DNA of 64,000 bases, taken from positions 1 to 64,000 of the forward strand of contig JAFQHI010000021.1 in the NCBI GenBank assembly GCA_017398045.1. The letters run 5' to 3'. A model generated the notes under the pieces. The model did no database searches. It was not told where the DNA came from and worked only from the letters and a program-made list of their open reading frames with translations. Numbering within the stretch: the first letter of the stretch is position 1; each line of letters starts with the position of its first letter. Below, piece after piece: positions 1 to 8,827 of this stretch. Source of the DNA: Alistipes sp. GTDB lineage: Bacteria > Bacteroidota > Bacteroidia > Bacteroidales > Rikenellaceae. The position numbers and the translations under genes are program-made.

Positions 1-128
1 TCAACTTGTGCTTAGTTTTGCCAAAAGGTATTTTTTCAACCTAAGCAATGCACTGAACTCCAAACATAACTCGCAGACAATCAGGATACTTTCTCCTTAT
101 CGCAATATTTCGCTTTTTTCTTTTGTGT
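1..128. other. Window edge, no gene recognised
   Basis: AT-rich sequence downstream of pyrD. I see no convincing reading frame, no strong hairpin and no promoter of the TAnnTTTG type. An open frame on the plus strand runs from the window edge into pyrD, but its composition is unlike the neighbouring genes and I do not call it. Confidence 0.4.
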
Positions 129-1043
129 TTATTTTACAATTCCGATAATATCCGTCAGTCGCTCGATACCCAGTCGCTCCATCTCCGCGGGCAACTCCTC
201 GACAATCTTCTTCGAGGCGTAGGGGTCGATGAGGTTGGCCGCACCGACCTGCACGGCCGTAGCACCAGCCATCATCATCTCGATGACGTTCGAGGCCGAC
301 TGCACACCGCCACAACCCATCACAGGTATCGAGCAGGCGTTGGCCACCTGATAGACCATTCTGACGGCCAGCGGGAAAATCGCAGCACCCGAGAAACCAC
401 CCATCGTGTTGGCAATAATGGGTTTGCGACGCATCGTGTCGATGCGCATACCGAGCAGCGTGTTAATCAGGCAAAGGCCATCGGCACCCGCCTCCTCGCA
501 CGCCTTGGCAATCGAAACGATATCGGTCACGTTGGGCGAGAGCTTGATATAGACGGGCTTCGTCGTCACGGCCTTCACGGCGCGCGTTACTTCGGCAGCC
601 GCCTCGGGCGACGTACCGAACGACATACCGCCATGGCGCACATTGGGACACGAGACATTGACCTCGATGATACCCACCTGCTCCTCCTTGTCAATCTTCT
701 CGCAACAGTAGGCGTACTCCTCAATCGAGAAGCCCGAAATGTTGGCAATCACGGGTTTATGGAAGTAGGTCTTCAGGTGCGGCAACTCGTGTTCAATCAC
801 ATGATCGATACCCGGATTCTGCAAACCCACGGCGTTAATCATGCCGGCCGTACACTCCGCAATGCGGGGCGTAGGGTTACCAAAACGCGGCTCTTTGGTC
901 GTCCCCTTGAAAGAGAACGAGCCGAGGATATTGATGTCGTAGAAATCCTTGAATTCGTTACCGAATCCGAAGGTACCACTTGCGGGGATTACCGGATTAT
1001 CCAGCTTCAACCCGCTCAAAACTACGGATGTATCTCTTACCAT
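129..1043 (-). CDS. pyrD: Dihydroorotate dehydrogenase B, catalytic subunit
   Basis: Oxidises dihydroorotate to orotate in pyrimidine synthesis, as the FMN subunit of the NAD-linked class 1B enzyme; electrons pass to PyrK. The protein of 304 residues has the usual PyrDB length. The N-terminal SGTFGFG stretch and the NVSCPNV motif, with the class 1B catalytic cysteine, are visible, as is the FMN phosphate-site region VMGCGGV. A longer frame reaches 1142, but the ATG at 1043 fits the family start (MVRDTSVVLSGL) and has a strong ribosome binding site. It overlaps the end of pyrK by 7 bases, so the two are probably translationally coupled. Confidence 0.95.
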   Translation of the reverse strand: MVRDTSVVLSGLKLDNPVIPASGTFGFGNEFKDFYDINILGSFSFKGTTKEPRFGNPTPRIAECTAGMINAVGLQNPGIDHVIEHELPHLKTYFHKPVIANISGFSIEEYAYCCEKIDKEEQVGIIEVNVSCPNVRHGGMSFGTSPEAAAEVTRAVKAVTTKPVYIKLSPNVTDIVSIAKACEEAGADGLCLINTLLGMRIDTMRRKPIIANTMGGFSGAAIFPLAVRMVYQVANACSIPVMGCGGVQSASNVIEMMMAGATAVQVGAANLIDPYASKKIVEELPAEMERLGIERLTDIIGIVK

Positions 1044-1777
1044 ATTACCTCCTCTTTTACTAGTACGGGACCATCGACACAGATGCGCTTGTTGCCATAT
1101 TTGGTTTTGCACGAGCAGCCCATGCAGGCTCCGAAACCGCACCCCATACGCTCCTCGAACGAGAGCTGACCCTCACACGCGGTGTGGTCGTAGAGGGCCT
1201 TGAGCATCGGCAGCGGACCGCACGAGAAGAAGTAGCCAAAGTCGATTTTCAGCTCCTCGATAGCCGTTGTCACAAAGCCTTTGACACCTTTCGAGCCATC
1301 GACCGTCGTTACAACCACCTCGCAACCAAGGGCCTTAAACTCCTCCTCGTAGAAGAGTTCCGAAGCGGTGTTAAAACCGAGAATCACGGTCACCTGACGA
1401 CCCTCCGCGAGGAGTTTTTTAGCCAAGTTGTAGAGGGGCGGGACTCCCACTCCTCCGCCAACCAAGAGGTTGTGTGCGGCAGCCTTCGTGGTGTCAAAGC
1501 CGTTACCGAGGCCGGTCAGCAGGTCGAGTTTTTCGCCCGCCTGCATCCGGCTCATCTGCTTCGTTCCCTCGCCCACCACTTTGTAAATCAGCGTGATGCT
1601 ATTCTCGTTATAATCCGACACCGAAATCGGACGACGCAGGAATTTTCCTTCGAGGGCAATGTTCACGAATTGACCCGGGCGGGTAATCCACTCCGTATCA
1701 CCCTCCAAAACCATCCGCCAGACCAACTCGGTCAGCGGACGATTTTCGCGGATGGTATAAATTGCGTTTTTGTACAT
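1037..1777 (-). CDS. pyrK: Dihydroorotate dehydrogenase B, electron transfer subunit
   Basis: FAD and 2Fe-2S subunit that carries electrons from PyrD to NAD. It is 246 residues long, typical of PyrK. The ferredoxin-reductase-like FAD region has RPISVSDY near residue 50, the nucleotide-binding region has GGGVGVPPL near residue 108, and the C-terminal cysteines read CGFGACMGCSCK and later ICVDG, giving the C-x4-C-x2-C-x11-C pattern of the cluster site. It lies 276 bases downstream of carB, separated by a repeat array and a long palindrome, and overlaps pyrD. I see no clear promoter in that gap, so it may still belong to the pyrC-carAB transcript or be expressed at a different level. Confidence 0.95.
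   Translation of the reverse strand: MYKNAIYTIRENRPLTELVWRMVLEGDTEWITRPGQFVNIALEGKFLRRPISVSDYNENSITLIYKVVGEGTKQMSRMQAGEKLDLLTGLGNGFDTTKAAAHNLLVGGGVGVPPLYNLAKKLLAEGRQVTVILGFNTASELFYEEEFKALGCEVVVTTVDGSKGVKGFVTTAIEELKIDFGYFFSCGPLPMLKALYDHTACEGQLSFEERMGCGFGACMGCSCKTKYGNKRICVDGPVLVKEEVIW
1048..1053 (-). promoter_or_regulatory. Strong Shine-Dalgarno site for pyrD
   Basis: AGGAGG lies four bases before the pyrD ATG at 1043, inside the end of pyrK. Such a full match is unusual here, since most genes in the window lack one. It decides the pyrD start and suggests pyrD is loaded independently of, or re-initiated after, pyrK. Confidence 0.75.
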
Positions 1778-1810
1778 GGTTGCTTAAAAGGCATTAAAGG
1801 CAAAAAGGGC

Positions 1811-1920
1811 GGAAAGGTTACTATCGGTTCCTAAAGGCGACTATAGGTTGCTAAAGATTGCTAAAGGTTGCTAAAGGCTCCTAAAGGTTGCTAAAGGCTT
1901 CTAAAGGTTACTCAAGCCTC
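1811..1920. repeat. 10-bp period CTAAAGG array (copy 1)
   Basis: Eleven consecutive units in exact 10-bp register, mostly ctaaagg plus three variable bases. It fills the gap between carB and pyrK. Sister arrays occur at eight other intergenic sites in this window; none lies inside a gene. Confidence 0.85.
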
Positions 1921-1930
1921 CCCACCCCGG

Positions 1931-2055
1931 AATTTTGATTTTAGAGGAGCAGATTTTGTGCCGACCGAAGTTCGTCTTGGATGGGCTGTACTTGAGCGTA
2001 CTGCCCATTCAAGACGGACAAGGAGGTGCAAAATATGCCCTATAAAATCGAAATT
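1931..2055. repeat. Long palindrome element, type A (copy 1)
   Basis: Imperfect palindrome of about 125 bases. Outer arms are AATTTTGATTTTA and TAAAATCGAAATT; the inner stem CGTCTTGGATGGGC pairs with GCCCATTCAAGACG; the core is GTAC-ttgagc-GTAC. The outer arms match those of the element at 36034-36158, while the inner stem differs in sequence but still pairs. The right end runs into the carB stop codon at 2054-2056. Confidence 0.8.
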
Positions 2056-5000
2056 ACTTGGCGTCGATGGTCGAAACCCGCAACGTAATCTCCTCCAACA
2101 CATCGAGCAACACACGCACCGTTTCGAGTGCGGTGAAGACCGTTACGTTGTTCTCGACGGCCGTGCGACGAATCTCGTAGCCGTCCAGACGGGTGTTGTG
2201 CTGGTTTACATCAATCGTGTTAATCACATAGCTTACGTGACCCTGACGCAGCGCATCGATAATCTCCGACGAACCCTCGTTGAGCTTACGGCGCGTGCGG
2301 GTGCGCACACCGTGCTTGCGGAGGTAATCGGCCGTGCCGGCCGTAGCCTCGATGTTGAAGCCCAAATCGTAGAAACGCTGAATCAACGGCAAGGCCAACG
2401 GTTTGTCGGCATCGGCAATCGAGACGAGAATCGTACCGTAGTTCGATACGTTCATACCCGTAGCCTGGAGTGCCTTATAGAGGGCGCGGGTGAGCTTATC
2501 ATCGTAACCGATGGCCTCACCGGTCGATTTCATCTCGGGCGAGAGGTAGGAGTCCATGCCGCGAATCTTGGCGAAGGAGAAGGCGGGAGCCTTCACATAC
2601 CAGCGGCCCTTATCTTCGCCATAAACCGACTCGATGCCCTGCTCCTTCAACGAGCGGCCGAGGATGACCTGCGTAGCGATGTGCGCCATCGGCACACCGG
2701 TCGATTTCGAGAGGAACGGCACGGTACGCGACGAGCGCGGGTTCACTTCAATTACATAGACCTCACCGGCCTCATCGACGATAAACTGGATGTTGTACAG
2801 ACCCACGATGCCGATGCGCAGACCGAGTTTCACGGTGTAGTCGATAATCTTATCGCGCACGGCCTGCGAAACGCTGAACGTAGGATAGACGCTAATCGAG
2901 TCACCGGAGTGGATACCCGTGCGCTCGATATGCTCCATGATGCCGGGGATGAAGACATCCTTACCATCGCAGATGGCATCTACCTCCAACTCCTTACCCA
3001 TGATGTAGCGGTCCACCAAGACGGGCGAATCGACATTCACCTCTACGGCCGTTTGCAGGTAGTGGCGCAGACGCTCCTCATTCGAGACGATTTGCATGGC
3101 GCGACCACCCAGCACGTAGCTCGGACGCACCAGGACGGGATAACCGATGCGGGCTGCGGCAGCAACACCGGCCTCGATATCGGTCACCGCCTCGGCCTCG
3201 GGCTGCGGAATACCCAGCTCCTCCATGATTTTCTCGAAGCAACCACGGTCCTCGGCATTGCGGATGGCCTCCGTATCTGTTCCGATGATGGGTACACCCA
3301 GCTCGGCCAACGGCTCGGCCAGGTTGATGGCCGTCTGACCACCGAGCGAAACGACGATGGCCTTCGGATGCTCGAGGTTGATGACGTTCATCACATCCTC
3401 CACCGTCAGCGGCTCGAAGTAGAGCTTGTCGCTGGTCGTGTAGTCGGTCGAAACGGTCTCGGGGTTGTTGTTGATGATGATGGCCTCGTAGCCGGCATCA
3501 CGAATCGACCAGATGGCGTGTACGGTCGAATAGTCGAACTCGACACCCTGACCGATACGAATCGGACCCGAACCGAGTACCACGATTTTCTCCTTGTCGC
3601 TTACAATCGACTCGTTCTCCTCCTCATACGACGAGTAGAAGTAGGGAACGTAGGCGGCAAACTCGCCACCGCACGTGTCAATCATCTTATAGACGGGGAA
3701 GATATTGTTCTCCTTGCGGAGGTGATACATCTCATGCTCGCTCTTACCCCAAAGCTGACCGATGAACTTATCGCCAAAGCCCATCTTCTTGGCATCACGC
3801 AACGTCTCGATATCGCCCACATGGTCGCGTACAACCTGCTCGAACTCGACGATGTTCTTGAACTTCTCGAGGAAGAACATATCGATTTTCGTGTTGTTGT
3901 AAATCATCATCAAATCGACCTTGTTGCGAATCAGCTGGGCGATGGCGTAGAGGCGGTCGTCCGTACCATCTTTAATATAGGTAAGCAGTTCGTCATTCGA
4001 CCAATTATCAAACTTCTTGTGATAGATGTGGCAGACACCCGTTTCGAGCGAGCGCACCGCCTTCAGCAGCGACTCCTCCATCGTGCGACCGATGGCCATC
4101 ACCTCACCCGTCGCCTTCATCTGCGTACCGAGCTTATTCGAGGCATCGGAGAACTTATCGAAGGGGAAGCGGGCCACCTTCGTTACGACGTAGTCAATCG
4201 TCGGCTCGAAGGAGGCGGGGGTCGTAGCAATGCGAATCTCATCGAGCGTGAGACCCACGGCAATCTTGGCACTTACGCGGGCAATCGGGAAACCCGAAGC
4301 CTTCGATGCGAGGGCCGACGAACGCGACACGCGGGGATTCACCTCAATCAGGTAATATTGGAACGAGAGGGGGTCGAGGGCAAACTGCACGTTGCAACCA
4401 CCCTCAATCTTCAACTCGCGGATAATCTTCAGGGCCGAGCCGCGCAACATCTGGAACTCCTTGGCCGTGAGGGTCTGTGCCGGAGCAACCACCATCGAGT
4501 CACCCGTGTGGATGCCCACCGGGTCGATGTTCTCCATCGAGCAGATGGCGATGGCCGTATCGTTCGAGTCGCGCATCACCTCAAACTCAATCTCCTTGTA
4601 ACCCTTGATGCTCTTCTCAATCAGCACCTGATGTACGGGCGAGAGGAACAAGGCGTTGCGCATCATCTCGCGCAGCTCCTGCTCGTTATCCACAAAACCG
4701 CCACCCGTACCACCGAGCGTAAAGGCGGGACGCAGCACCACCGGATAGCCAATCTTGGCGGCGATGGCGGCACCCTCGTCAATCGACGAAGCGACATCCG
4801 ACGGCAAGACCGGCTCACCGAGCTGCTCGCACAGCTCCTTGAACAGTTCACGGTCCTCGGCACGCTCAATCGACGAGAAGCTCGTACCGAGAATCTCGAC
4901 CTGACACTCTTCGAGGATGCCCTTCTTGGCCAACTGCACGGCCAGGTTCAGACCCGTCTGACCACCCAGACCCGGCACGATGGCATCGGGACGCTCGTAG

Positions 5001-5236
5001 CGGATAATCTTGGCCACATACTCCAGCGTCAAAGGCTCCATATAGACCTTGTCGGCAATGTTCGTATCGGTCATGATGGTTGCCGGATTCGAATTCACGA
5101 GGATCACCTCGTAACCCTCCTCGCGCAGTGCCAGGCAGGCCTGCGTACCGGCATAGTCGAACTCGGCGGCCTGACCAATCACAATCGGACCCGAGCCGAT
5201 GACCATTACTTTCTTGATATCTTCTCTTTTAGGCAT
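2054..5236 (-). CDS. carB: Carbamoyl phosphate synthase, large subunit
   Basis: Makes carbamoyl phosphate from bicarbonate, ammonia and two ATP, for pyrimidine and arginine synthesis. At 1060 residues it has family length and the expected duplicated ATP-grasp layout: an N-terminal half starting [16 protein letters not shown] and a second half starting near residue 555 with [19 protein letters not shown], followed by an MGS-like allosteric domain. ATP-grasp motifs such as [17 protein letters not shown] and [17 protein letters not shown] are intact in both halves. It overlaps carA by 8 bases. CarB itself looks fully active, which matters because its partner CarA lacks the glutaminase residues. 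Confidence 0.98.
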   Translation of the reverse strand: MPKREDIKKVMVIGSGPIVIGQAAEFDYAGTQACLALREEGYEVILVNSNPATIMTDTNIADKVYMEPLTLEYVAKIIRYERPDAIVPGLGGQTGLNLAVQLAKKGILEECQVEILGTSFSSIERAEDRELFKELCEQLGEPVLPSDVASSIDEGAAIAAKIGYPVVLRPAFTLGGTGGGFVDNEQELREMMRNALFLSPVHQVLIEKSIKGYKEIEFEVMRDSNDTAIAICSMENIDPVGIHTGDSMVVAPAQTLTAKEFQMLRGSALKIIRELKIEGGCNVQFALDPLSFQYYLIEVNPRVSRSSALASKASGFPIARVSAKIAVGLTLDEIRIATTPASFEPTIDYVVTKVARFPFDKFSDASNKLGTQMKATGEVMAIGRTMEESLLKAVRSLETGVCHIYHKKFDNWSNDELLTYIKDGTDDRLYAIAQLIRNKVDLMMIYNNTKIDMFFLEKFKNIVEFEQVVRDHVGDIETLRDAKKMGFGDKFIGQLWGKSEHEMYHLRKENNIFPVYKMIDTCGGEFAAYVPYFYSSYEEENESIVSDKEKIVVLGSGPIRIGQGVEFDYSTVHAIWSIRDAGYEAIIINNNPETVSTDYTTSDKLYFEPLTVEDVMNVINLEHPKAIVVSLGGQTAINLAEPLAELGVPIIGTDTEAIRNAEDRGCFEKIMEELGIPQPEAEAVTDIEAGVAAAARIGYPVLVRPSYVLGGRAMQIVSNEERLRHYLQTAVEVNVDSPVLVDRYIMGKELEVDAICDGKDVFIPGIMEHIERTGIHSGDSISVYPTFSVSQAVRDKIIDYTVKLGLRIGIVGLYNIQFIVDEAGEVYVIEVNPRSSRTVPFLSKSTGVPMAHIATQVILGRSLKEQGIESVYGEDKGRWYVKAPAFSFAKIRGMDSYLSPEMKSTGEAIGYDDKLTRALYKALQATGMNVSNYGTILVSIADADKPLALPLIQRFYDLGFNIEATAGTADYLRKHGVRTRTRRKLNEGSSEIIDALRQGHVSYVINTIDVNQHNTRLDGYEIRRTAVENNVTVFTALETVRVLLDVLEEITLRVSTIDAK

Positions 5237-6308
5237 CTCTTCCCTTCTCCATTAATTTAACAAACTTCTTGAACACGTCGTGGTACTCGGCCTCGGCACT
5301 TGCGGGGTCGAACTGCACGGCAAAGATACGGTCAATCTTGCACTCCAACCCCTCGAGCGTATTATCGAGCAGGTTCGTATGCGTAGCCGTTACCACCCCG
5401 GGCAGGTCGGGCGTCACCACAAAGCTGTGGTTCTGCGAGGCGACCTCCAAAAGTCCCGTAGCGAGGTTCTTCACCGGATGGTTGCAACCGCGGTGGCCGA
5501 ATTTGAGTTTCTCGACCTTCGCGCCATAGGCCAACGCGATGAGCTGCATACCCAGCCCCACGCCGAATATCGGCAGACGACCGCGCAACTGGCGCACCAA
5601 CTCGATGACGGGCTGCACCTCATGCGGGTCGCCCGGGCCGTTGGAAATCAGCACACCATCGGGGCGGAACGACATCACCTCCTCCATGGTCGAGTTGTAG
5701 GGCAGAACCGTTACGTTGCAACCTGCGGCATTGAGCTGACGAATCACGCTATTCTTGATACCGCAATCGACCACCACCACATCGTAGGTGTGGTTCGGCA
5801 CACGCGACATCCAACGCTTCTTGCAGCTCACACGCGCCACGGGATTCTGCTCCAGCTCGGTTGCCTGCAGACGCTTCAGTGCCTCCTCCTTCGGGGTGTC
5901 GGCATTGGTCAAAATCACCTTCTGCGTACCCTCGTCACGAATCACGCGCGTTAGGGCGCGGGTATCGAGGCCCCAGATGGCGGGGATATCGGACTCCTCC
6001 AGCACCTCGTTCAGCGTGCGGGTGTAGCGGAAATTCGACGGGAGGTCGTTGTACTCGCGCACAGCCATTGCGCCCATCGTCGGATTTTTCGTTTCGTAGT
6101 CATCATCGGCCATACCATAGTTGCCGATCAAAGGATAAGTCATCACCACCAGCTGGCCCGTGTACGAAGGGTCGGACATAATCTCCTGATACCCCACGAC
6201 CGCCGTGTTGAAGACAATCTCAAGAACCACCTCGCGGTCGGCACCGAAGCCGTAGCCGTAAAATTCGCGGCCGTTCTCCAAGACAAGTTTCTTCGTAAAT
6301 GCTTTCAT
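5229..6308 (-). CDS. carA: Carbamoyl phosphate synthase small subunit, glutaminase site lost
   Basis: By homology the class I glutamine amidotransferase subunit that feeds ammonia to CarB. It has 359 residues and the normal two domains: the N-terminal small-subunit domain ([12 protein letters not shown]) and the amidotransferase fold from about residue 170 ([20 protein letters not shown]). The catalytic triad is missing. The nucleophile motif, normally GICLGHQ, reads GVGLGMQ with Gly251 in place of Cys. The HPE motif reads DPA, with Asp334 and Ala336 in place of His and Glu. Fold motifs around these sites are kept and the frame is intact, so this is a maintained protein rather than a pseudogene. 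I infer an ammonia-dependent synthase in which CarA is structural. It lies 9 bases after pyrC and overlaps carB. Confidence 0.93.
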   Translation of the reverse strand: MKAFTKKLVLENGREFYGYGFGADREVVLEIVFNTAVVGYQEIMSDPSYTGQLVVMTYPLIGNYGMADDDYETKNPTMGAMAVREYNDLPSNFRYTRTLNEVLEESDIPAIWGLDTRALTRVIRDEGTQKVILTNADTPKEEALKRLQATELEQNPVARVSCKKRWMSRVPNHTYDVVVVDCGIKNSVIRQLNAAGCNVTVLPYNSTMEEVMSFRPDGVLISNGPGDPHEVQPVIELVRQLRGRLPIFGVGLGMQLIALAYGAKVEKLKFGHRGCNHPVKNLATGLLEVASQNHSFVVTPDLPGVVTATHTNLLDNTLEGLECKIDRIFAVQFDPASAEAEYHDVFKKFVKLMEKGRDA

Positions 6309-6317
6309 CGTTGTTAT

Positions 6318-7595
6318 TTAGTGTTTCGTTGTTTCCGTATAGACTGCCACGCCATCGACCCAGGTCTGCACGGCGCGACCACGCAGCGTCTGCCCCGCAA
6401 AGGGGGTCGCCTTGCCCTTCGAGAGGAATTGCTCCGGCTCGACACAATAGCTCTCCGTCAGGTCGAGTACCGTCAGGTCGGCCTTTTCGCCCACCGCAAT
6501 ACCGCCCCCAAAACCGAAAAGACGGCGGGGATGGACGCTCATCAGGTCGATGAGCTTTTCGAGCGAAAGCACGCCCTTCTCGACCAGGTGGGTGTAGAGC
6601 GCACCAAAAGCACACTCCAGACCGACAATACCCATCGCGCTCTTCTCCAGTCCGCGACCCTTCTCCTCGGCCGAATGAGGCGCATGGTCCGTCGCCAGGA
6701 CCTCAATCGTACCATCCTGCAGGCCGGCAATAAGTGCCGCGCGGTCCTCGGCCGAGCGAATCGGGGGATTCATCTTCCAGCGACCCTCCTCCTGAAGGTC
6801 GGCATCGCAGAATACGAGGTAGTGGGGACCCGTTTCACAGCTCACGCGCAACCCCTCGGCCTTGGCCTTGCGCACCAATTCGACGCTCTCCTTGGTCGAA
6901 ACGTGGCAGACGTGATATTGACACCCCGTCTCGCGCACCAACGCGATATCGCGCTCCACCTGCGCCCACTCGCTCTCGGAGCAGATACCGCGGTGGCCAT
7001 GCTTCTCGGCATACGCGCCCTCGTGGATATAACCGCCCTTCAGCAGTTCGTTCACCTCGCAGTGGGCCACAATCGGTTTTCCGAGGCTTTTGGCCTCCAC
7101 CATCGCACGACGCATATCCTCGTCCTGCTGCACACCGCGTCCATCGTCCGAATAGCCCACCACATAGGGGGCCATGGCTGCCATATCGGCCGGCTCGCCA
7201 CCACCCTTTTGGCCTTTGGTGATGCAGCCGTAAGGAATCACCTTGACCACGGCATCGCGCTCAATGGCCGAGAGCTGCACCTGCAAATGGTCCATCGAAT
7301 CGGGGGCAGGATTCAGGTTGGGCATCGAGCAGACGAGCGTATAACCGCCACGAGCGGCCGCTGCTGTTCCTGTTGCCACGGTCTCCTTATACTCGAAACC
7401 GGGTTCACGCAGATGGACATGGACATCGACAAGCCCCGGGACGAGGTAACGATTAGCAAGGTCGATGACCTGCATCGCCGCGGTCGGCTCCTCGCCTATG
7501 GCGACAATCAGCCCCTCCTCAATCGAAAGGGTTGTCTCGACAAAGCGACCCTCGATATAGCATTTGGCGTGGGTAAAAATCGTTCTCATCGGCAT
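6318..7595 (-). CDS. pyrC: Dihydroorotase, class I
   Basis: Closes carbamoyl aspartate to dihydroorotate, the third pyrimidine step, with a two-metal amidohydrolase site. The protein of 425 residues shows the metal-binding DVHVHLREPG near residue 58, further metal-site histidines in VAHCEVN and YHVCHVS, and the catalytic ATDHAPHS near residue 305. It is the first gene of the pyrC-carA-carB run and is preceded by an attenuator-like leader. The ATG at 7589 is an equally possible start. pyrB, pyrE and pyrF are not in the window. Confidence 0.96.
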   Translation of the reverse strand: MPMRTIFTHAKCYIEGRFVETTLSIEEGLIVAIGEEPTAAMQVIDLANRYLVPGLVDVHVHLREPGFEYKETVATGTAAAARGGYTLVCSMPNLNPAPDSMDHLQVQLSAIERDAVVKVIPYGCITKGQKGGGEPADMAAMAPYVVGYSDDGRGVQQDEDMRRAMVEAKSLGKPIVAHCEVNELLKGGYIHEGAYAEKHGHRGICSESEWAQVERDIALVRETGCQYHVCHVSTKESVELVRKAKAEGLRVSCETGPHYLVFCDADLQEEGRWKMNPPIRSAEDRAALIAGLQDGTIEVLATDHAPHSAEEKGRGLEKSAMGIVGLECAFGALYTHLVEKGVLSLEKLIDLMSVHPRRLFGFGGGIAVGEKADLTVLDLTESYCVEPEQFLSKGKATPFAGQTLRGRAVQTWVDGVAVYTETTKH

Positions 7596-7613
7596 TCGTT
7601 CAAAGTTGTAGGC

Positions 7614-7650
7614 ATAAAAAAATAGGGCAACCGAAAACAGTTACCCTATT
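7614..7650 (-). terminator. Attenuator hairpin in the pyrC leader
   Basis: On the minus strand AATAGGGTAAC pairs with GTTGCCCTATT and is followed by seven T, the form of an intrinsic terminator. It sits about 20 bases before the pyrC start and downstream of the pyrC promoter. The neighbouring gene is divergent, so this hairpin ends no other gene; the plus strand has no T run. A T-rich stretch (GGGATTTTTGTTT) just before it could be a polymerase pause site. Confidence 0.75.
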
Positions 7651-7732
7651 GAAACAAAAATCCCTTTGACTGATTCAGACAATCCGCCTTTTCACGCTTG
7701 TGGGTCGGGGATATGGCTCGTTGCGGGGTCAT
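7646..7732 (-). CDS. Possible leader peptide of the pyr operon (28 residues)
   Basis: A short frame starting ATG-ACC-CCG within the pyrC leader, ending at TAG inside the 5' arm of the attenuator hairpin. Translation that follows polymerase closely would block the hairpin, as in the known E. coli pyrBI and pyrE leaders, where UTP shortage pauses polymerase. The last codons lie in the T-rich pause tract. No protein evidence exists and the start has no obvious ribosome binding site. Confidence 0.4.
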   Translation of the reverse strand: MTPQRAISPTHKREKADCLNQSKGFLFQ

Positions 7733-7757
7733 GGGATTACATCTTTTTATGTTGGGG

Positions 7758-7788
7758 CAAAGGTAACGGTTTTTGCTCTTCCTTGCAA
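7758..7788 (-). promoter_or_regulatory. Promoter of the pyrC operon
   Basis: On the minus strand TTGC (7788-7785), 19 bases, then TACCTTTG (7765-7758), close to the Bacteroidota consensus TTTG/TAnnTTTG. It would give a leader of roughly 155 nucleotides before pyrC. Confidence 0.7.
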
Positions 7789-7840
7789 CTTTTTCTTAAG
7801 AAAAAATATCAACCGAAAATTAACAATTTCGAAAAGGGGA

Positions 7841-7877
7841 CTAAAGGAGACTAAAGGGAGCTAAAGGCCATTAAGGA
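7841..7877. repeat. 10-bp period CTAAAGG array (copy 2)
   Basis: Four units in 10-bp register, ctaaagg then ttaagga, in the divergent gap between pyrC and the ZIP transporter. Confidence 0.75.
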
Positions 7878-7929
7878 CAGGATGGGCGGAAAGGGCGAAA
7901 AAGAAACCTATTCGGGCATTCGTCCGCCA

Positions 7930-7979
7930 ATTTTTAATCTTTAATTCTTAATTCTTAATTTTTAATTCTTAATTTTTCA
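7930..7979. repeat. TTAATTC/TTTTAA low-complexity repeat
   Basis: Several copies of ttaattctta and ttaattttt in tandem directly before the ZIP transporter promoter. Similar AT-rich stretches occur at 46425, 56455 and 59155. Confidence 0.7.
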
Positions 7980-7980
7980 C

Positions 7981-7988
7981 TATCTTCG
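7981..7988 (+). promoter_or_regulatory. Promoter -7 box of the ZIP transporter
   Basis: TATCTTCG, one base from TAnnTTTG, ends only 8 bases before the ATG at 7997, so the transcript would have almost no 5' untranslated region. Confidence 0.6.
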
Positions 7989-7996
7989 CACCTTGT

Positions 7997-8797
7997 ATGA
8001 CCATGCAACAATTCATACTCCCCTTTCTCTTGACGCTCGGAGCCGGTCTGGCCACGGGTGTCGGTAGCGTGATTGCCTTCGTAGCGAAGCGCACCAACCA
8101 CCGCCTCCTCTCCTTCTCGCTGGGTTTGTCGGGTGGCGTGATGGTCTATGTCTCCTTTGCGGAGCTGATGCCGCAGGGGGCGGAATTGCTCCTCGAGGCC
8201 ATTGGCGGCAAAGGGGCCGAATGGCTCAATCTGGCAGCCTTCTTCGGGGGCATGGCCTTTATCGGACTGATTGACTACCTGGTCCCCACGGTCGAGAATC
8301 CGCACGAGGCGCACCGCGTCGAGGAGTTGCAACATAAGCCCAAGCAGACGAAGCTCATGCGCGTAGGGCTGATGTCGGCGTTAGCCATCGCCATCCACAA
8401 TTTTCCGGAGGGCATTGCCACCTTCACGGCCGGCATAAACGACCCGACGCTCGGTCTGGCGATTGCCGTGGCCGTGGCCATCCACAACATCCCGGAGGGT
8501 ATTGCCGTTTCGGTGCCGATTTTCTACGCCACCGCAAGCCGCAAAAAGGCCTTTTTGTGGTCACTTATCTCGGGCCTTGCCGAGCCGCTTGGCGCACTTG
8601 CCGCCTGGCTCCTGCTGGCTCCGATTTTAACCCCCGTATTGCTCGGATGTATCCTGACAGCCGTAGCCGGCATCATGGTCTATATTTCGCTTGACGAACT
8701 GCTCCCTGCTGCCCGCGAATATGGCGAGGCCCATACGGCCATCGTCGGTGTGGTGGTCGGCATGGCGATTATGGCCGTCAGCCTCCTGCTGCTTTAA
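7997..8797 (+). CDS. zupT: ZIP family divalent metal transporter (ZupT-like)
   Basis: Inner membrane importer of zinc and other divalent metals. The 266 residues form about eight hydrophobic segments. The two metal-channel motifs of the ZIP family are present: HNFPEGIATF in the fourth and HNIPEGIAVS in the fifth membrane segment. Its length and motif pair match ZupT. A second ATG lies two codons in (8003). It stands in front of the Ca/Na antiporter gene, 30 bases away, and the two may share a transcript. Metal specificity cannot be told from the sequence. Confidence 0.92.
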   Translation: MTMQQFILPFLLTLGAGLATGVGSVIAFVAKRTNHRLLSFSLGLSGGVMVYVSFAELMPQGAELLLEAIGGKGAEWLNLAAFFGGMAFIGLIDYLVPTVENPHEAHRVEELQHKPKQTKLMRVGLMSALAIAIHNFPEGIATFTAGINDPTLGLAIAVAVAIHNIPEGIAVSVPIFYATASRKKAFLWSLISGLAEPLGALAAWLLLAPILTPVLLGCILTAVAGIMVYISLDELLPAAREYGEAHTAIVGVVVGMAIMAVSLLLL

Positions 8798-8827
8798 CCC
8801 CGACACACGAAGAAATAACAAAAACAA

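Noticed and set aside
1..128. Possible 3' end of an upstream plus-strand gene
   Set aside because: An open frame exists to about 147, but it overlaps the end of pyrD, is AT-rich and matches no protein I recognise.
1811..1920. Possible CRISPR array
   Set aside because: Repeat unit of 10 bp is far too short, with no spacers of 30 or so bases and no cas genes in the window.
1958..5260. 1100-codon open frame on the plus strand opposite carB
   Set aside because: It mirrors carB codon for codon and gives a His/Arg/Asp-rich protein with no recognisable motif. carB has strong homology. The open frame reflects the GC-rich third codon positions.
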